DNA of 64,000 nt, from the NCBI RefSeq assembly GCF_033115175.1, contig NC_084836.1, forward strand, positions 65,639,297-65,703,296. Reading direction: 5' to 3'. Each line of letters starts with the position of its first letter. The stretch's first letter is position 1. Positions 44,967 through 57,300 of this stretch are shown piece after piece. Under the pieces are notes generated by a model. The model was given only the letters and a program-made list of their open reading frames with translations. It made no database searches and was not told the origin of the DNA. Position numbers and translations under genes: made by a program. The stretch is from Lepus europaeus. Lineage: Eukaryota > Chordata > Mammalia > Lagomorpha > Leporidae.

Positions 44967-45218
44967 GCATCTTTGTAGATTACTATTTTTAAAAAGCCTT
45001 CCTAGTGAACAATTCTATTCAATGGAAGCCTTTTCAGACATACTTATTTGTAAATAGTGCAAATTGATCTTTTAAGTGTACTTTTGGGAAATGAAGATTC
45101 TGAGAAACTATCTGGAAATAAGAGGAATTTTGGTTTTGGTTGTTTTTCTTGGTTTCATTATCAGTTTACTCCCATTGAAAGTTCTTTTCCTCAGTGAAAG
45201 ATATTTCTTACAAATGTT

Positions 45219-45560
45219 TGGCCGGCGCCGCGGCTCAATAGGCTAATCCTCCGCCTAGCGGCGCCGGCACACCGGGTTCTAGTCCCGGTCGGGGCACCGA
45301 TCCTGTCCCGGTTGCCCCTCTTCCAGGCCAGCTCTCTGCTGTGGCCAGGGAGTGCAGTGGAGGATGGCCCAAGCCCTTGGGCCCTGCACCCCATGGGAGA
45401 CCAGGATAAACACCTGGCTCCTGCCATCGGATCAGCGCCGTGCGCCGGCCGCAGCGCGCTACCGCGGCGGCCATTGGAGGGTGAACCAACGGCAAAAGGA
45501 AGACCTTTCTCTCTGTCTCTCTCTCTCACTGTCCACTCTGCCTGTCAAAAAAAAAAAAAA
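45219..45560 (+). repeat. Young CSINE
   Basis: Complete copy, close to consensus (GGCCGGCGCCGCGGCTCAAT ... CTGTCAAAAAAAAA), flanked by ACAAATGTT at 45210-45218 and 45561-45569. Confidence 0.97.
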
Positions 45561-45829
45561 ACAAATGTTATAATCTCTTTCATATGTTTGTGGAGTATGA
45601 AAATCAAGTTCAATTGATAGTCATAGATTATGTTTAATGGCTAGTTTGTTTACTTACTATAGAAAAGCAACAAGTAGCATTGTATCTGACTGTCTTATAG
45701 CAAAAAGAAGGCTTCGGATTCTGACAAAAGCTTCATCTTTTACACATCAACCTCATATTATTTCTTCCCTTATTTTTGTCCCTATGGTGATGAAATTCCT
45801 AGTGACATAATTCATCTACTAAAAACAGT

Positions 45830-46140
45830 TGGTTGGGGTTGGGGTTGCAATGCACCAGATTAAGCCACCACTTGCACCTCCAGTATCCCATATTGGAGCT
45901 TTCCAACTCCCTGCTGATGCCCCTGGGAAAGCAGACAAGGATGGTCCGGGTGCTTTAGCCCCTGCCACCCAAGTGGAAGATCCAATTGGCATTACAGGCT
46001 CCAGGCTTCAGCCTGGACCAACCCTAGAGGTTGCTGCCTTTTGGAAAGTGAACCAGCAGATAGAAGATTAATCTTTCCTTCAGCCGTCTCTGTCACTCTG
46101 CTTGTCAAATAAATAAATAAATAAATCTTTTTTTCAAAAG
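45830..46140 (+). repeat. CSINE (older type)
   Basis: GGGGTTGCAATGCACCAGAT head, ATGCCCCTGGGAAAGCAGAC body, CTGCTTGTCAAATAAATAAA tail. Confidence 0.88.
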
Positions 46141-47624
46141 TGGACTTTTTGGTTTATTTTTCCTAAAAATGAAGAAATCAAATTTTTATTTGTTTTTCTC
46201 CTTCCTTCCTTCTTCCATCCCTTCCTGCCTTCCTTCCTTCCTTCTTTCCTACACTCTTTTGTTTGCTTTGGATTTTTAACATAGGAATTCAAGTGGAGAA
46301 CTTTAAGACCCTTGGGAAAGCCATCTTTTCTTTCTAGAAAGAGACCTCATTAAAAATGCAAGGCCATCTTTAGTTGGAGTATAGAAAGCACAAAGGACAA
46401 TTAAAGATAGCTACAAATGAAGAAGTAAAAAGAAGATATATGTATTTAAACAAATACCAATTATATTTATTTATGTTCATGTTATGACTATAAAATGCTG
46501 TGATGACCTAGGGAAAGAAATAACCTTTTCTTCTAGTTTTATGAATGGGAAAACCAACAAACACAGACTTATGTTTATTCTGAGTCATGAGACTGGTTGA
46601 CTGAATAACTATTCAATAATCTATCTAAAATGGAAAAGAAAACAGAAAAACAACAAATCAATAACTTGTGTAGTATGGAAATGTTTTTTAGAAATGTATA
46701 ATTATCTAAATTTACACTAATATAGAAATCACGTAACTGTATTGAATAAGTTATAAATTATGTGTTAATTATTATAATTACCAAAGGTCTCAAATTCTTA
46801 TTGCTAAGTTTACCCTAATTTGACATTCCTTTCATGGACATTGAATTTATAGAAGCATAGCAAAATCAATTTGATCTCATCATAATATTCTACATTACTG
46901 AAAAATTTTAAAGGAGACAGAAAAGTCATTGATTTTAGAAGACAACCTCATATTTTCCTTAAATTCATATTTTATGTGAAAAAAAAACCTGGTTTCAACA
47001 AAGTTATTGAAAAAATGCAACTAAAGCTATCTGAAAGAAGGGTATGTAGAGAATAAACAAATTAAATATGAGCCATGCTCAGGAATGAATACTAGTTCTT
47101 ACCTTAGTTACCATTGTACTATCTATGACAGCGAGTACATTCATGAAGAAATAAAAGCATGAAAAGAAAGACAAAACCTTTGTTCTAAGGGAAGATTTTC
47201 CTACAACACAGGTTGCATTTCCTCATGACTCCAATTTGCTGATGTGAGCAAATACTAGCACAAATTGTGGCTTGTCCCTCTTATTACTTTTTAGCTTACT
47301 GTACTGTTTCATTGGTTAAACTAATAAACCTTGGTTGGGTCCTGAGAGAAATTATCTCCAGAGGCACAAAAACAAAGTGGTGGGCAATCCCTCCGCAAGG
47401 GACTCACTGGAGATTAAAGGTCTCTCTTGCCAATGAGATATCTTGTGTTGTAACATGAAGAGAAAAAGTGACAGAAGAAATTATTAACTTGCACGCTTCC
47501 CAGGCCTCTGGAAAAGTCAGAAGAGATCCCTAGAGGACCCAGGACTCTACTTACTCAGCAATGATTATAATAAGGCCAACATGGCTGGGTGAAAAGTATT
47601 TGGTTCTTCCTTTTTAAGATTTGT
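46141..47624. other. Intergenic, nothing recognised apart from a microsatellite
   Basis: AT-rich; an impure CCTT-type microsatellite at 46197-46252. No gene recognised. Confidence 0.4.
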
Positions 47625-47884
47625 ATTTAGGGGTTGGTGTTGTAGTGGGTTAAGCTACCGCCTACAATGCCAACATTCCATTTAGGCACTGGTTCATGGG
47701 CCAGCTGCTTCACTTCCAATCTAGCTTCCTCCTATTCTCCTGGGAGAAGTGGTAGAAGATGGCCCAAGCATTTGGGCCCCTGCCACCCATGTGGGAGACC
47801 CAGATGAAGCTCCTGGCTCCCGACTTCTGCCTGGCCAGCATTGGCTGTGCATCCATCTGGCAAGTAAATCAGTGGATGGACGAC

Positions 47885-47955
<71 letters not shown>

Positions 47956-47982
47956 ACTCTGACTTTCAAAATAAATCTTTAG
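47625..47982 (+). repeat. CSINE (older type) with long (TC)n
   Basis: Complete copy (GGGGTTGGTGTTGTAGTGGG ... ACTTTCAAAATAAATCTTTA) with about 65 bp of nearly pure TC at 47887-47953. It is the first of three adjacent SINEs. Confidence 0.92.
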
Positions 47983-48340
47983 GGGCCCTCGCTGTGGCAC
48001 AGTGGGTTAATGCCCTGGTCTCAAGTGTGGCATCTCATATGGGCTCCGGTTCAGGTCCCAGCTGCTCCTCTTCCAATCCAGTTCTCTGCTGTGGCCTGGG
48101 AAAGCAGTAGAATATGGCCCAAGTCCTTGGGTCCCTGCACCCGCGTGGGAGGCCTGGAGGAAGCTCCTGGCTCCTGGCTCCAGATCTGCTATTGCAGCCA
48201 ACTGGTGAGTGAACCAGCAGATGGAAGACCTGGCCCTCTTTCTCTCTCTGCCTCTCCACTCTGTGTAACTGTGACTTTCAACTAAGTAAATAAATCTTTA
48301 AAAAAAAATAAATCTTCAAAAAATAAAATAAAATTTGTAT
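47983..48340 (+). repeat. CSINE (older type), tandem to the previous
   Basis: Begins GGGGCCCTCGCTGTGGCACA directly after the previous copy's AATAAATCTTTA tail. It ends with repeated AATAAATCTT tails. Confidence 0.92.
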
Positions 48341-48626
48341 TTATTTATTGTCAATTTATTTGAAAGGCAGAGACCTTCCATCTGCTGGCTCACTTCCCAA
48401 ATGCCCTCAACAGGCAGGGCTGGGCCAGGCTGAAGCCAGGACTGTGGATTCTGATTCTGCCACAGGGGTCACAGTGACCCCACTACTTGAGCCTTCACTG
48501 TTGCCTCCAGGGTGCATATCAGCAGGAAGTTGGGTCAAAAATGGTGCTGGAACTCAAGCCAGGTACTCCAACAGGGATGCGTGCATTCCAAGTGATATCT
48601 TAACCACCATGCCAAACACCTACCCC
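48341..48626 (-). repeat. CSINE (older type), tail-to-tail with the previous
   Basis: Inverted copy (ATTTATTTGAAAGGCAGAGA ... ATGCCAAACACCTACCCC). Confidence 0.88.
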
Positions 48627-49130
48627 TTGATTCTTCTTTTTATTTCTGTGATGTTAACAGAGAATGAGCTGACAGCCAACGGAAGCACAGGATTCAAAAG
48701 TGCAGGATGCTGGAGTAACAGAGAGACTGGTCCTACTGCCACCTGTGATACCAAAGAAAAAGTGGTCATAGAGGATTCCAGAAACCTGGGAATTCCTTCA
48801 GGAGTGAGAACTATACAGAGGTTTTCCTGCCAAGTTCTAGAGCCAAAAAGTGAAAACACCCCCAAGGAGTGTATTGAAAAGGAAAGAAATACTGTGTATT
48901 CCTACCTCTGCCATTGTGCACAAAAGCAGCAATAGCCAGGAAAAGGTGAATGAAAGCAACTGAATTTGACCCATAGTACATATTCATTGACCACTACTCT
49001 AGAACACACAAAGATTCTAGAGGAAAAAAAGAATCATCCAGAAAAAAATGTTCAAGGCTTTTCACAATCGTATTCTGAGATTTGATATATTTTCTCATCT
49101 TTGTTGTATCAATTTTAACGGATTGTGTGT
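48627..49130. other. Unassigned sequence with an open stretch of about 100 codons
   Basis: The plus-strand frame ending at 48935 stays open from within the neighbouring SINE. The non-SINE part (48657-48932) encodes about 90 Cys- and Glu/Lys-containing residues (e.g. CWSNRETGPTATCDTKEK) that match nothing I know. It is probably a chance frame or a decayed repeat. Confidence 0.25.
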
Positions 49131-51020
49131 AAATGACATGTTTGCAGAGATGAATCAAAGCAACAAAGCACCGCTTTTCAAGTAACAGCTGGAAGGAGAA
49201 CATTGAACTCACTGGGGGGAAATAGTGGGGACCTGGTAGGACAGGGAGACCTGGAATGATAGCATAGAGATAGAGATGGGGGGAAAAGCCAACCAGCACA
49301 GAGACCCCACCTCTGTGACCAGGGAGAATCCTCACTTCAGGAGAAAGGGGTCCCGGGAGAGCCTCGGGAGACCCCATCTGCGTGATTTTGCCTTAGGGGT
49401 AAACCTAGCTACAGGAGGAGTCCATGGGTAGCACAGAATCCGTGGTAGCTAAGTAAGGAGACTGACAGTCCATCACTTTCGGTTCAGAGTAAAAGACGGT
49501 ATTATGACCTCCACAGCCCCGAGAGCTGAGCTGTGGCCATGTGACTCTATCCTAAGGCAGGAGTCACTGTTGGAATCCATACTTCTCTAGAGGACAGAAT
49601 CCTCTGTGAATTCTCATCCCTGGTTCTCCACAGATATTCTGACACCCTAGGGGAAAAAAAAACGCAACCTCAAAAATCCAACAAGACTTAGCAGAGCAAT
49701 GGGAACAGGAGCTCTGCACAAGGGGCAGAGAACATGGACTGTCAGGGGATCCAGCCCCTAGAACACTCCAGGTAGGCTCATCTACTTCATCTGAGTTAGA
49801 CCCTTCACTCCTCCCTCTCCCTCCACTCCACCTGCTACACAGGGCACGATTCACTGCTGTTGCAATCCATGCACACCGGGACTCCCAGTAAGGTCTCCTG
49901 TGACCCTAGCCAGGTCTGCCCAGCCTTGCTCAGAACTGTGTACCTATTCAGGACTGTGCTCCGGACTATAAAAGTGCTGTGCTTACTGACAGCACAAATG
50001 CCGCTTCTGCAACTTTGCACCCTCACAAGCATAGTAGCTGAGAGTTCCTTTATGCCCTGCCTGCCCTGATAGTGGTGTTGGTCTCATAGTTTCAGGTCTT
50101 CACACCCAGGCGAAGCCCAGAAGAACGGGTGTCTGTGTGAGTCACCCAGCCCAGCACCAGTGTCTTTGGGCCTTTGAAAGGACAATGCGCAGCAACGCAG
50201 ATTCTGTATGCCCTGCCTGAATCAGCACCAGTACCGCTGCCACCACTTTGGACCCCCACACAGACAGCAATGGGGGGGCTGCAGACTGAGCGAAACTCTT
50301 GGGCTCCAGGAGTGCCCTAGGCCCCTGTTTCTGCTGGCCTCCACTTGCAGAGAAAGAAGTTAGACAGGATTACCCTATAGTCTCACCTATTTGTGACTAT
50401 AGCCACAGTAGACTATGAAGCCAACACTCAAAGATACAGGCTCAGAAAAACCCTTCATTTCATGAGAGTCATCTATAAAAGTGACAGAAAGAACTGCGCC
50501 ACAAAATGTGCAAATATCAATGTAAGAACATAAGAAGTAGGGAAAACCAAAGCAATATCATGCCCCAGAAGGAATGTAGCTACACTTTAGGATCATACTA
50601 CCGTGAAAGAGAGATTGAAAACAAGCTGACAAGGATTTTAGGGATCCTAACAGGCCCACAACTACAGGTAGATAATTAAAAAGAGACTGTGGAGGGGCCG
50701 GCACTGTGGCACAGTGGGTTAAAGCCCCAGCCTGCAGTGCCAGCATCCCATATCGGTGCCAGTTTGAGTCCTGGCAGCTCCTATTCTGATCCAGCTCTCT
50801 GCTATTGCCTGAGGGAAGCAGTAGAAGATGGCTCAAGTTCTTTGGCCCCTGCACCCACGTGGGAGACCTGGAAGATGCTCCAGGTTCCCGGCTTCAGATC
50901 AGCTCAGCTCTGGCCATTGCAGTCATTTGAGGAGTGAACCAGCAGATGCAAGACCTCGCTCTCTCTCTCTGGCTCTACCTCTCTCTGTAACTCTGTCTTT
51001 CAAATAAATAAAATAAATCT

Positions 51021-51051
<31 letters not shown>

Positions 51052-51830
51052 GAACTAATTATGAGAAAATCAGGGAGAGATCTTGAAAAAAAAACAAAAA
51101 AGAAAACTTAAATAACTCAGTGAGTCAAATGAACAATACAGTGCAATTGAAGGCCCCAAGAACAGATTAGATCCAGCAGAAGAAAGGATATCTGAACATG
51201 AAGGCCTTTCCAGACACGATAGACCAATCAACCAAACAGTGAAGGTGGACTCCAAGCTCTCTGATGCATGGCTAAGTGAAGTACTAGAGCATGAGAGATT
51301 GTAAGGGAGAGGAGAAAAGGCTCAGAAAACAACAGAACACCATGAAGTCACGCTGACAGTGTCTCCAATCTGGAGAGTGATGTGGGCGTACGAGTACAGA
51401 AGGCCCATAGGACCCAAAATACACATGACCAGAAAAGACCCTCACCACAACACTTACAGTCAGATGCTCAAAGACACTCACAAAGACAGAATCCTAAAAT
51501 TTGCAAGAAGTGCAAGGTTACCTTTAATGGAACTCCCATTAGTATAATGGCATATCTGTCAGCAGAAACACTACAGGCCAGGAGGGTTGGAATGACTTAT
51601 TCCAAAGAAGTGCTAGCAAGAATACGTTAACCAGTGAGGCTAACTCATGAGTGAAGGCAGGGAAACTGAAGGAGGTCATCACCACCAAACCAGCCTTAGA
51701 ACAGATACCATGGGACTCCTACATACAGAAACAAAGAAAGAGAACAACTGTTGTTAAAATATGGAGAGCATAAAACCCTTAAGAAAAGAAGAGAGGATAT
51801 TCAAACTAAACAGAACAAATGCTAAGCATG
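49131..51830 (+). mobile_element. Old LINE-1 5' half (5' UTR and ORF1), interrupted by a SINE
   Basis: 51359-51630 encodes remnants of the L1 ORF1 C-terminal domain (KFARSARLPLMELPLV in one frame; IMAYLSAETLQARRVGMTYS in another, compare L1 ADFSSETLQARREW). The GC-richer DNA upstream (49200-50690) looks like an L1 5' UTR, less certainly. Frames are broken. The SINE at 50695-51052 is inserted in it. Confidence 0.65.
50695..51052 (+). repeat. CSINE (older type)
   Basis: Complete copy (GGGGCCGGCACTGTGGCACA ... CAAATAAATAAAATAAATCT) followed by a (GA)n run at 51026-51051. Confidence 0.93.
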
Positions 51831-51897
51831 AGTAAGTCATTCTTTATCACTATTTTGAGTTGAAATGGACTAAAGTTCCCAATTAAAAGATACAGAC

Positions 51898-52305
51898 TTG
51901 GACACGTGCTGTGGCGTAGCAGGTAAAGCCTCCACATGCAGTTACTGGCAACCAATATGGGTGCTGGTATGAGTCCCGCCTGCTTCACTTCCAATCCAGC
52001 TCTCTGCTATGGCCTGGGGAAAGCAGTGGAAGACGGCCCAAGACCTTGGACCCCTGCACCCACATGTGAGATCTGGAAGAAGCTACTGGCTCCTGGCTTC
52101 CAGTCGGCCCAACTCTGACTATTGCGGCCATTTGGAGAGTGTTCCACTTCAAATTTAGCTCCCTGCTAATGCACCTGGGAGAGTAGCTGAAGTCAGCCAG
52201 TCCAAGCCATCTTGGCCATTTGGTAAGTGAACCATTGGATGGAAAACATCTCTCTCTCTCTCTCTGTATCTCTGCCTTTCAAATAAATATTTAAAAAATC
52301 CTGAT
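51898..52305 (+). repeat. Composite CSINE with repeated middle block
   Basis: A normal copy runs to GCGGCCATTTGGAGAGTG (about 52141). It then restarts mid-body (TTCCACTTCAAATTTAGCTC, CACCTGGGAGAGTAGCTGAA) and finishes with CATTTGGTAAGTGAACCATT and an A-rich tail. It is two CSINE pieces fused, about 90 bp longer than usual. Confidence 0.85.
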
Positions 52306-52439
52306 AAATTCTAGAAATAGTTTTTAACTAAAAGGGATATTTTAAAAAACGATTGCAATTAACTTATGGAGATACTTAGGGAAGAATAACAACCTTAAAG
52401 TTTCAGACACATTAAGAAGTACTACAGCAGGGGGCGGAG

Positions 52440-52451
52440 CCAAGATGGCGG
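52440..52451 (+). promoter_or_regulatory. YY1 site at the L1 5' end
   Basis: CCAAGATGGCGG lies about 10 bp inside the element, as in primate L1 5' UTRs where YY1 sets the transcription start. It supports this being a true 5' end. Confidence 0.75.
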
Positions 52452-53196
52452 ATAGTGAGGACCTGCGCCGTAGTTTGGGAAAATAAAGTTTCATAAAAGT
52501 GGAATTACTGTAGCCTCAGGAAAAGATAGAAGAAAAAAACTGCAGAGGAAATGCTTCCAGATCTAGTGGATGTGACACAGAGGACCTACAGGGAGCCCAC
52601 CACATGGAAACTCAACCACGGGAGACCAGCCGCAGAATCTTGCCAGCGCGGGAACGAACGGAAGGTAAGACAAAGGCGTCAGAAACCTGAGACACTGTGG
52701 GGGGAAAAGCAGAGGCCTCTCTATTTACTCACCAAGCAAAACAAAGAGCAGGCACCATTTTACATATGTAAAGCGCCACCAAGGAGTTCACAAACTCAGT
52801 AACCTTGGAACTTTGGTGAAACTTGAGAACACATTGAGGGCTGCATAAACTCTTTGTGTGGTCCCAGGGGTAGATCAAACGAATACTCACAGAGGCCAGA
52901 TTTCAACTACACTCAATTCCACTCATCTGTACCGAATAACTTCCCAAATGAGTAAAAAAATAAATAAATAAAAAGAGAGAGAGAGAGAGCAATCCAGCAA
53001 GGAGCAAGGGAGATAACAACCTGGGTGAGTCGCTTTTTGCACAGCCTTAAACCCGAAGAATCAAGCGGAGCTCTCTGGCCAGACCCATCACAGCCTCTAA
53101 GGATCCATCAAAGCAGACAGCCCACTTAGAGGCATAGTATAACGAGAAAAAAAACACAACAGCCAAAAAAAAAAAAACACATAAATTATCTCCAAC

Positions 53197-54234
53197 ATGC
53201 CAAACAACAAACATAGAAACCGAGGTAACAAGAGCAAGGAAGACACTATGATGCCCCCAAATGAACAAGACACCCCAATCCAAGATTATGAAGATGAAGA
53301 GATAGAGGAAATGCACGAAGCAGATCTCAAAAAATTGATAAGAACATTAAGAAGTTCTCAAAAACAAATTCTTGAACTACAGAAATCCTTAATGGACAAG
53401 ATAGAAAATCTCTCTCGTGAAAATGAAATATTAAGGAGGAATCAAAATGAAATGAAACAACTAGTAGAACATGAAACTGTGATAATGACAAAAAACCACA
53501 ATGAAATGAAGAACTCAATAGATCAAATGACAAATACATTAGAGAGCCTTAAAAACAGAATGGGTGAAGCAGAAGAGAGAATATCGGAATTAGAAGACAG
53601 AGAACAGGAAAGAAAACAGGCAAATCAAAGAAAAGAAGAAGAAATCAGAAATCTAAAAAATACTGTCAGGAATTTACAGGATACTATTAAAAAACCCAAC
53701 ATTCGGGTTCTAGGAGTTCCTGAAGGCATGGAGAGGGAGAAGGGATTAGAAGGCCTTTTCAGTGAGATACTAGCAGAAAATTTCCCAGGTTTGGAGAAGG
53801 ACAGAGACATCCTAGTACAGGAAGCTCAAAGAACCCCTAATAAACATGATCAAAAGAGATCCTCACCACGACACGTCGTAATCAAACTCACCACAGTGAA
53901 ACACAAAGAAAAGATCCTAAAATGTGCAAGAGAGAAACACCAGATTACTCTCAGAGGATCTCCAATTAGACTCACAGCTGACTTCTCATCAGAAACCCTA
54001 CAAGCTAGGAGAGAATGGCGAGATATAGCCCAGGTACTAAGAGAGAAAAACTGCCAGCCCAGAATATTATATCCTGCAAAGCTCTCATTTGTGAATGAAG
54101 GTGAAATAAAGACCTTTCACAGCAAACAGAAATTCAAAGAATTTGTCGCCACTCCTCCAGCCCTGCAAAAGATGCTTAAAGATGTGTTACATACAGAAAC
54201 ACAGATACACGGTAACCAATATGAAAGAAGATAA
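53197..54234 (+). CDS. LINE-1 ORF1 protein (RNA-binding chaperone), intact
   Basis: 345 residues, uninterrupted. ORF1p forms trimers, coats L1 RNA and acts as a nucleic-acid chaperone in the L1 ribonucleoprotein. Parts visible: an acidic/basic N-terminus (1-40); a long coiled coil with heptad-like Leu/Ile/Met (about 41-165, e.g. LKKLIRTLRSSQKQILELQ); an RRM-like domain from NIRVLGVPEGMER (168-180) to about 262; and a C-terminal domain with SSETLQARREWRDI (264-277), LYPAKLSF (291-298) and FKEF (313-316). Length is near that of other mammalian ORF1p (338 in human). It comes 68 bp before ORF2. Whether it is expressed is unknown. Confidence 0.93.
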   Translation: MPNNKHRNRGNKSKEDTMMPPNEQDTPIQDYEDEEIEEMHEADLKKLIRTLRSSQKQILELQKSLMDKIENLSRENEILRRNQNEMKQLVEHETVIMTKNHNEMKNSIDQMTNTLESLKNRMGEAEERISELEDREQERKQANQRKEEEIRNLKNTVRNLQDTIKKPNIRVLGVPEGMEREKGLEGLFSEILAENFPGLEKDRDILVQEAQRTPNKHDQKRSSPRHVVIKLTTVKHKEKILKCAREKHQITLRGSPIRLTADFSSETLQARREWRDIAQVLREKNCQPRILYPAKLSFVNEGEIKTFHSKQKFKEFVATPPALQKMLKDVLHTETQIHGNQYERR

Positions 54235-54302
54235 AGGAAGGAAACCTCACAGCAAAAGATCACAGGAGTCTCAAACCATATATTAGAAAAAATCTTTGGC
54301 AA

Positions 54303-57300
54303 ATGACAGGGCAAAGTTACTCCTTCTCAATAGTCACATTGAATGTTAATGGCCTGAACTGTCCAGTTAAAAGATACCGATTGGCTGATTGGGTTAAGGA
54401 ACAAAACCCATCTATTTGCTGCTTACAAGAAACTCATCTTTCCAACAATGATGCATACAGACTGAAAGTGAAAGGCTGGAAAAAGATATACCATGCCAAC
54501 AGAAATGAAAAAAGAGCAGGCGTAGCCATCTTAATATCGGACAACATAAACTTTACCACAAAAACTGTTAGGAGAGACAAAGAGGGGCACTATATAATGA
54601 TTAATGGATCCATTCAACAGGAAGCTATAACGATTATCAATGTATATGCACCTAATTACAGGGCACCAGCTTATTTAAAAGACTTGTTAAGGGACTTAAA
54701 GGGAGACTTAGACCCCAATACAATAGTACTGGGGGACTTCAATACTCCACTCTCAGAGATAGACAGATCAACAGAACAGAAGATCAACAAGGAGACAGTA
54801 GATTTAAATGACACTATAGCCCAAATGAATCTAACAGATATCTACAGAACATTTCATCCTACATCTAAGGACTTTACATTCTTCTCAGCAGTACATGGAA
54901 CCTTCTCTAGGATTGACCACATACTAGGCCATAAAGCAAGTCTCAAAAAATTCAAAAGAATTAGAATCATACCATGCAGCTTCTCAGACCACAAAGGAAT
55001 GAAGTTGGAAATTAGGAACTCGGGAATCCCTAGAGCACGTGCAAACACATGGAGATTGAACAACATGCTCCTGAATGAACAATGGGTCATAGAAGAAATT
55101 AAAAGAGAAATCAAAAATTTTCTGGAAGCAAATGAGGGTAAAAGCACAACATACCAAAACCTATGGGATACAACAAAAGCAGTGTTAAGAGGAAAGTTTA
55201 TATCAATAGGTGCCTACATCAAGAAATTGGAAAGGCACCAAATAGATGAGCTTTCAAGTCATCTCAAGGATCTAGAAAATCTGCAGCAAACCAAACCTAA
55301 ACCCAGTAGGAGAAGAGAAATAATTAAAATCAAAGAAGAAATCAACAGGATTGAATCCAAAAAAAAAATTACAAAAAATCAGCCAAACGAGGAGCTGGTT
55401 TTTTGAAAAAATAAACAAAATTGACACCCCATTGGCCCAACTAACTAAAAAAAGAAGAGAAAAGACCCAAATCAATAGGATCAGAGATGAAAAGGGAAAC
55501 GTAACAACACACACCACAGAAATAAAAAGAATCATCAGAAATTACTACAAGGACTTGTATGCCAGCAAACAGGGAAATCTATCAGAAATGGACAGATTCT
55601 TGGACACATACAACCTCCCTAAATTGAGCCAGGAAGACATAGAAAACCTAAACAGACCAATAACTGACACAGAAATTGAAAAAGTAATAAAGGCCCTCCC
55701 AACAAAGAAAAGCCCAGGGCCAGATGGATTCACTGCTGAATTCTACCAGACATTTAGAGAAGAACTAACTCCAATTCTTCTCAAACTATTCAAAACAATC
55801 AAAAAAGAGGGAATCCTCCCAAATTCTTTCTATGAAGCCAGCATCACCTTAATTCCTAAGCCAGAAAAAGATGCAACATTGAAAGAGAATTACAGACCAA
55901 TATCCCTGATGAACATAGATGCAAAAATACTCAATAAAATTCTGGCCAATAGAATGCAACAACACATCAGAAAGATCATCCACCCAGACCAAGTGGGATT
56001 TATCCCTGGTATGCAGGGATGGTTCAACATTCGCAAAACAATCAACGTAATATACTACATTAACAGACTGCAGAAGAAAAACCATATGATTCTCTCAATA
56101 GACACAGAGAAAGCATTTGATAAAATACAACACCCTTTCATGATGAAAACTCTAAGCAAACTGGGTATGGAAGGAACATTCCTCAATACAATCAAAGCAA
56201 TTTGTGAAAAGCCCACGGCCAACATCCGATTGAATGGGGAAAAGTTGGAAGCATTTCCGCTGAGATCTGGTACCAGACAGGGATGCCCACTCTCACCACT
56301 GCTATTCAATATAGTTCTGGAAGTTTTGGCCAGAGCTATTAGGCAAGAAAAAGAAATTAAAGGGATACAAATTGGGAAGGAAGAACTCAAACTATCCCTC
56401 TTTGCAGATGATATGATTCTTTATTTAGGGGACCCAAAGAACTCTACTAAGAGACTACTGGAACTCATCAAAGAGTTTGGCAAAGTAGCAGGATATAAAA
56501 TCAATGCACAAAAATCAACAGCCTTTGTATACACAGGCAATGCCACGGCTGAGGAAGAACTTCTAAGATCAATCCCATTCACAATAGCTACAAAAACAAT
56601 CAAATACCTTGGAATAAACTTAACCAAGGACGTTAAAGATCTCTATGATGAAAACTACAAAACCTTAAAGAAAGAAATAGAAGAGGATACCAAAAAATGG
56701 AGAAATCTTCCATGCTCATGGATTGGAAGAATCAATATCATCAAAATGTCTACTCTCCCAAAAGCAATTTATACACTCAATGCAATACCAATCAAGATAC
56801 CGAAGACCTTCTTCTCAGATCTGGAAAAAAAGATGCTGAAATTCATATGGAGACACAGAAGACCTCGAATAGCCAAAGCAATCTTGTACAACAAAAACAA
56901 AGCCGGAGGCATCACAATACCAGATTTCAGGACATACTACAGGGCGGTTGTTACCAAAACAGCATGGTACTGGTACAGAAACAGATGGATAGACCAATGG
57001 AACAGAATATAAACACCAGAAATCAATCCAAACATCTACAGCCAACTTATATTTGATCAAAGATCCAAAACTAATCCCTGGAATAAGGAGAGTCTATTCA
57101 ATAAATGGTGCTGGGAAAATTGGATTTCCACGTGCAGAAGCCTGAAGCAAGACCCCTACCTTTCACCTTACACAAAAATCCACTCAACATGGATTAAAGA
57201 CTTAAATCTACGACCCCAAACCATCACATTATTAGAGAGCATTGGAGAAACCCTGCCAGATATAGGTACAGGCAAAGACTTCTTGGAAAAGACCCCAGGA

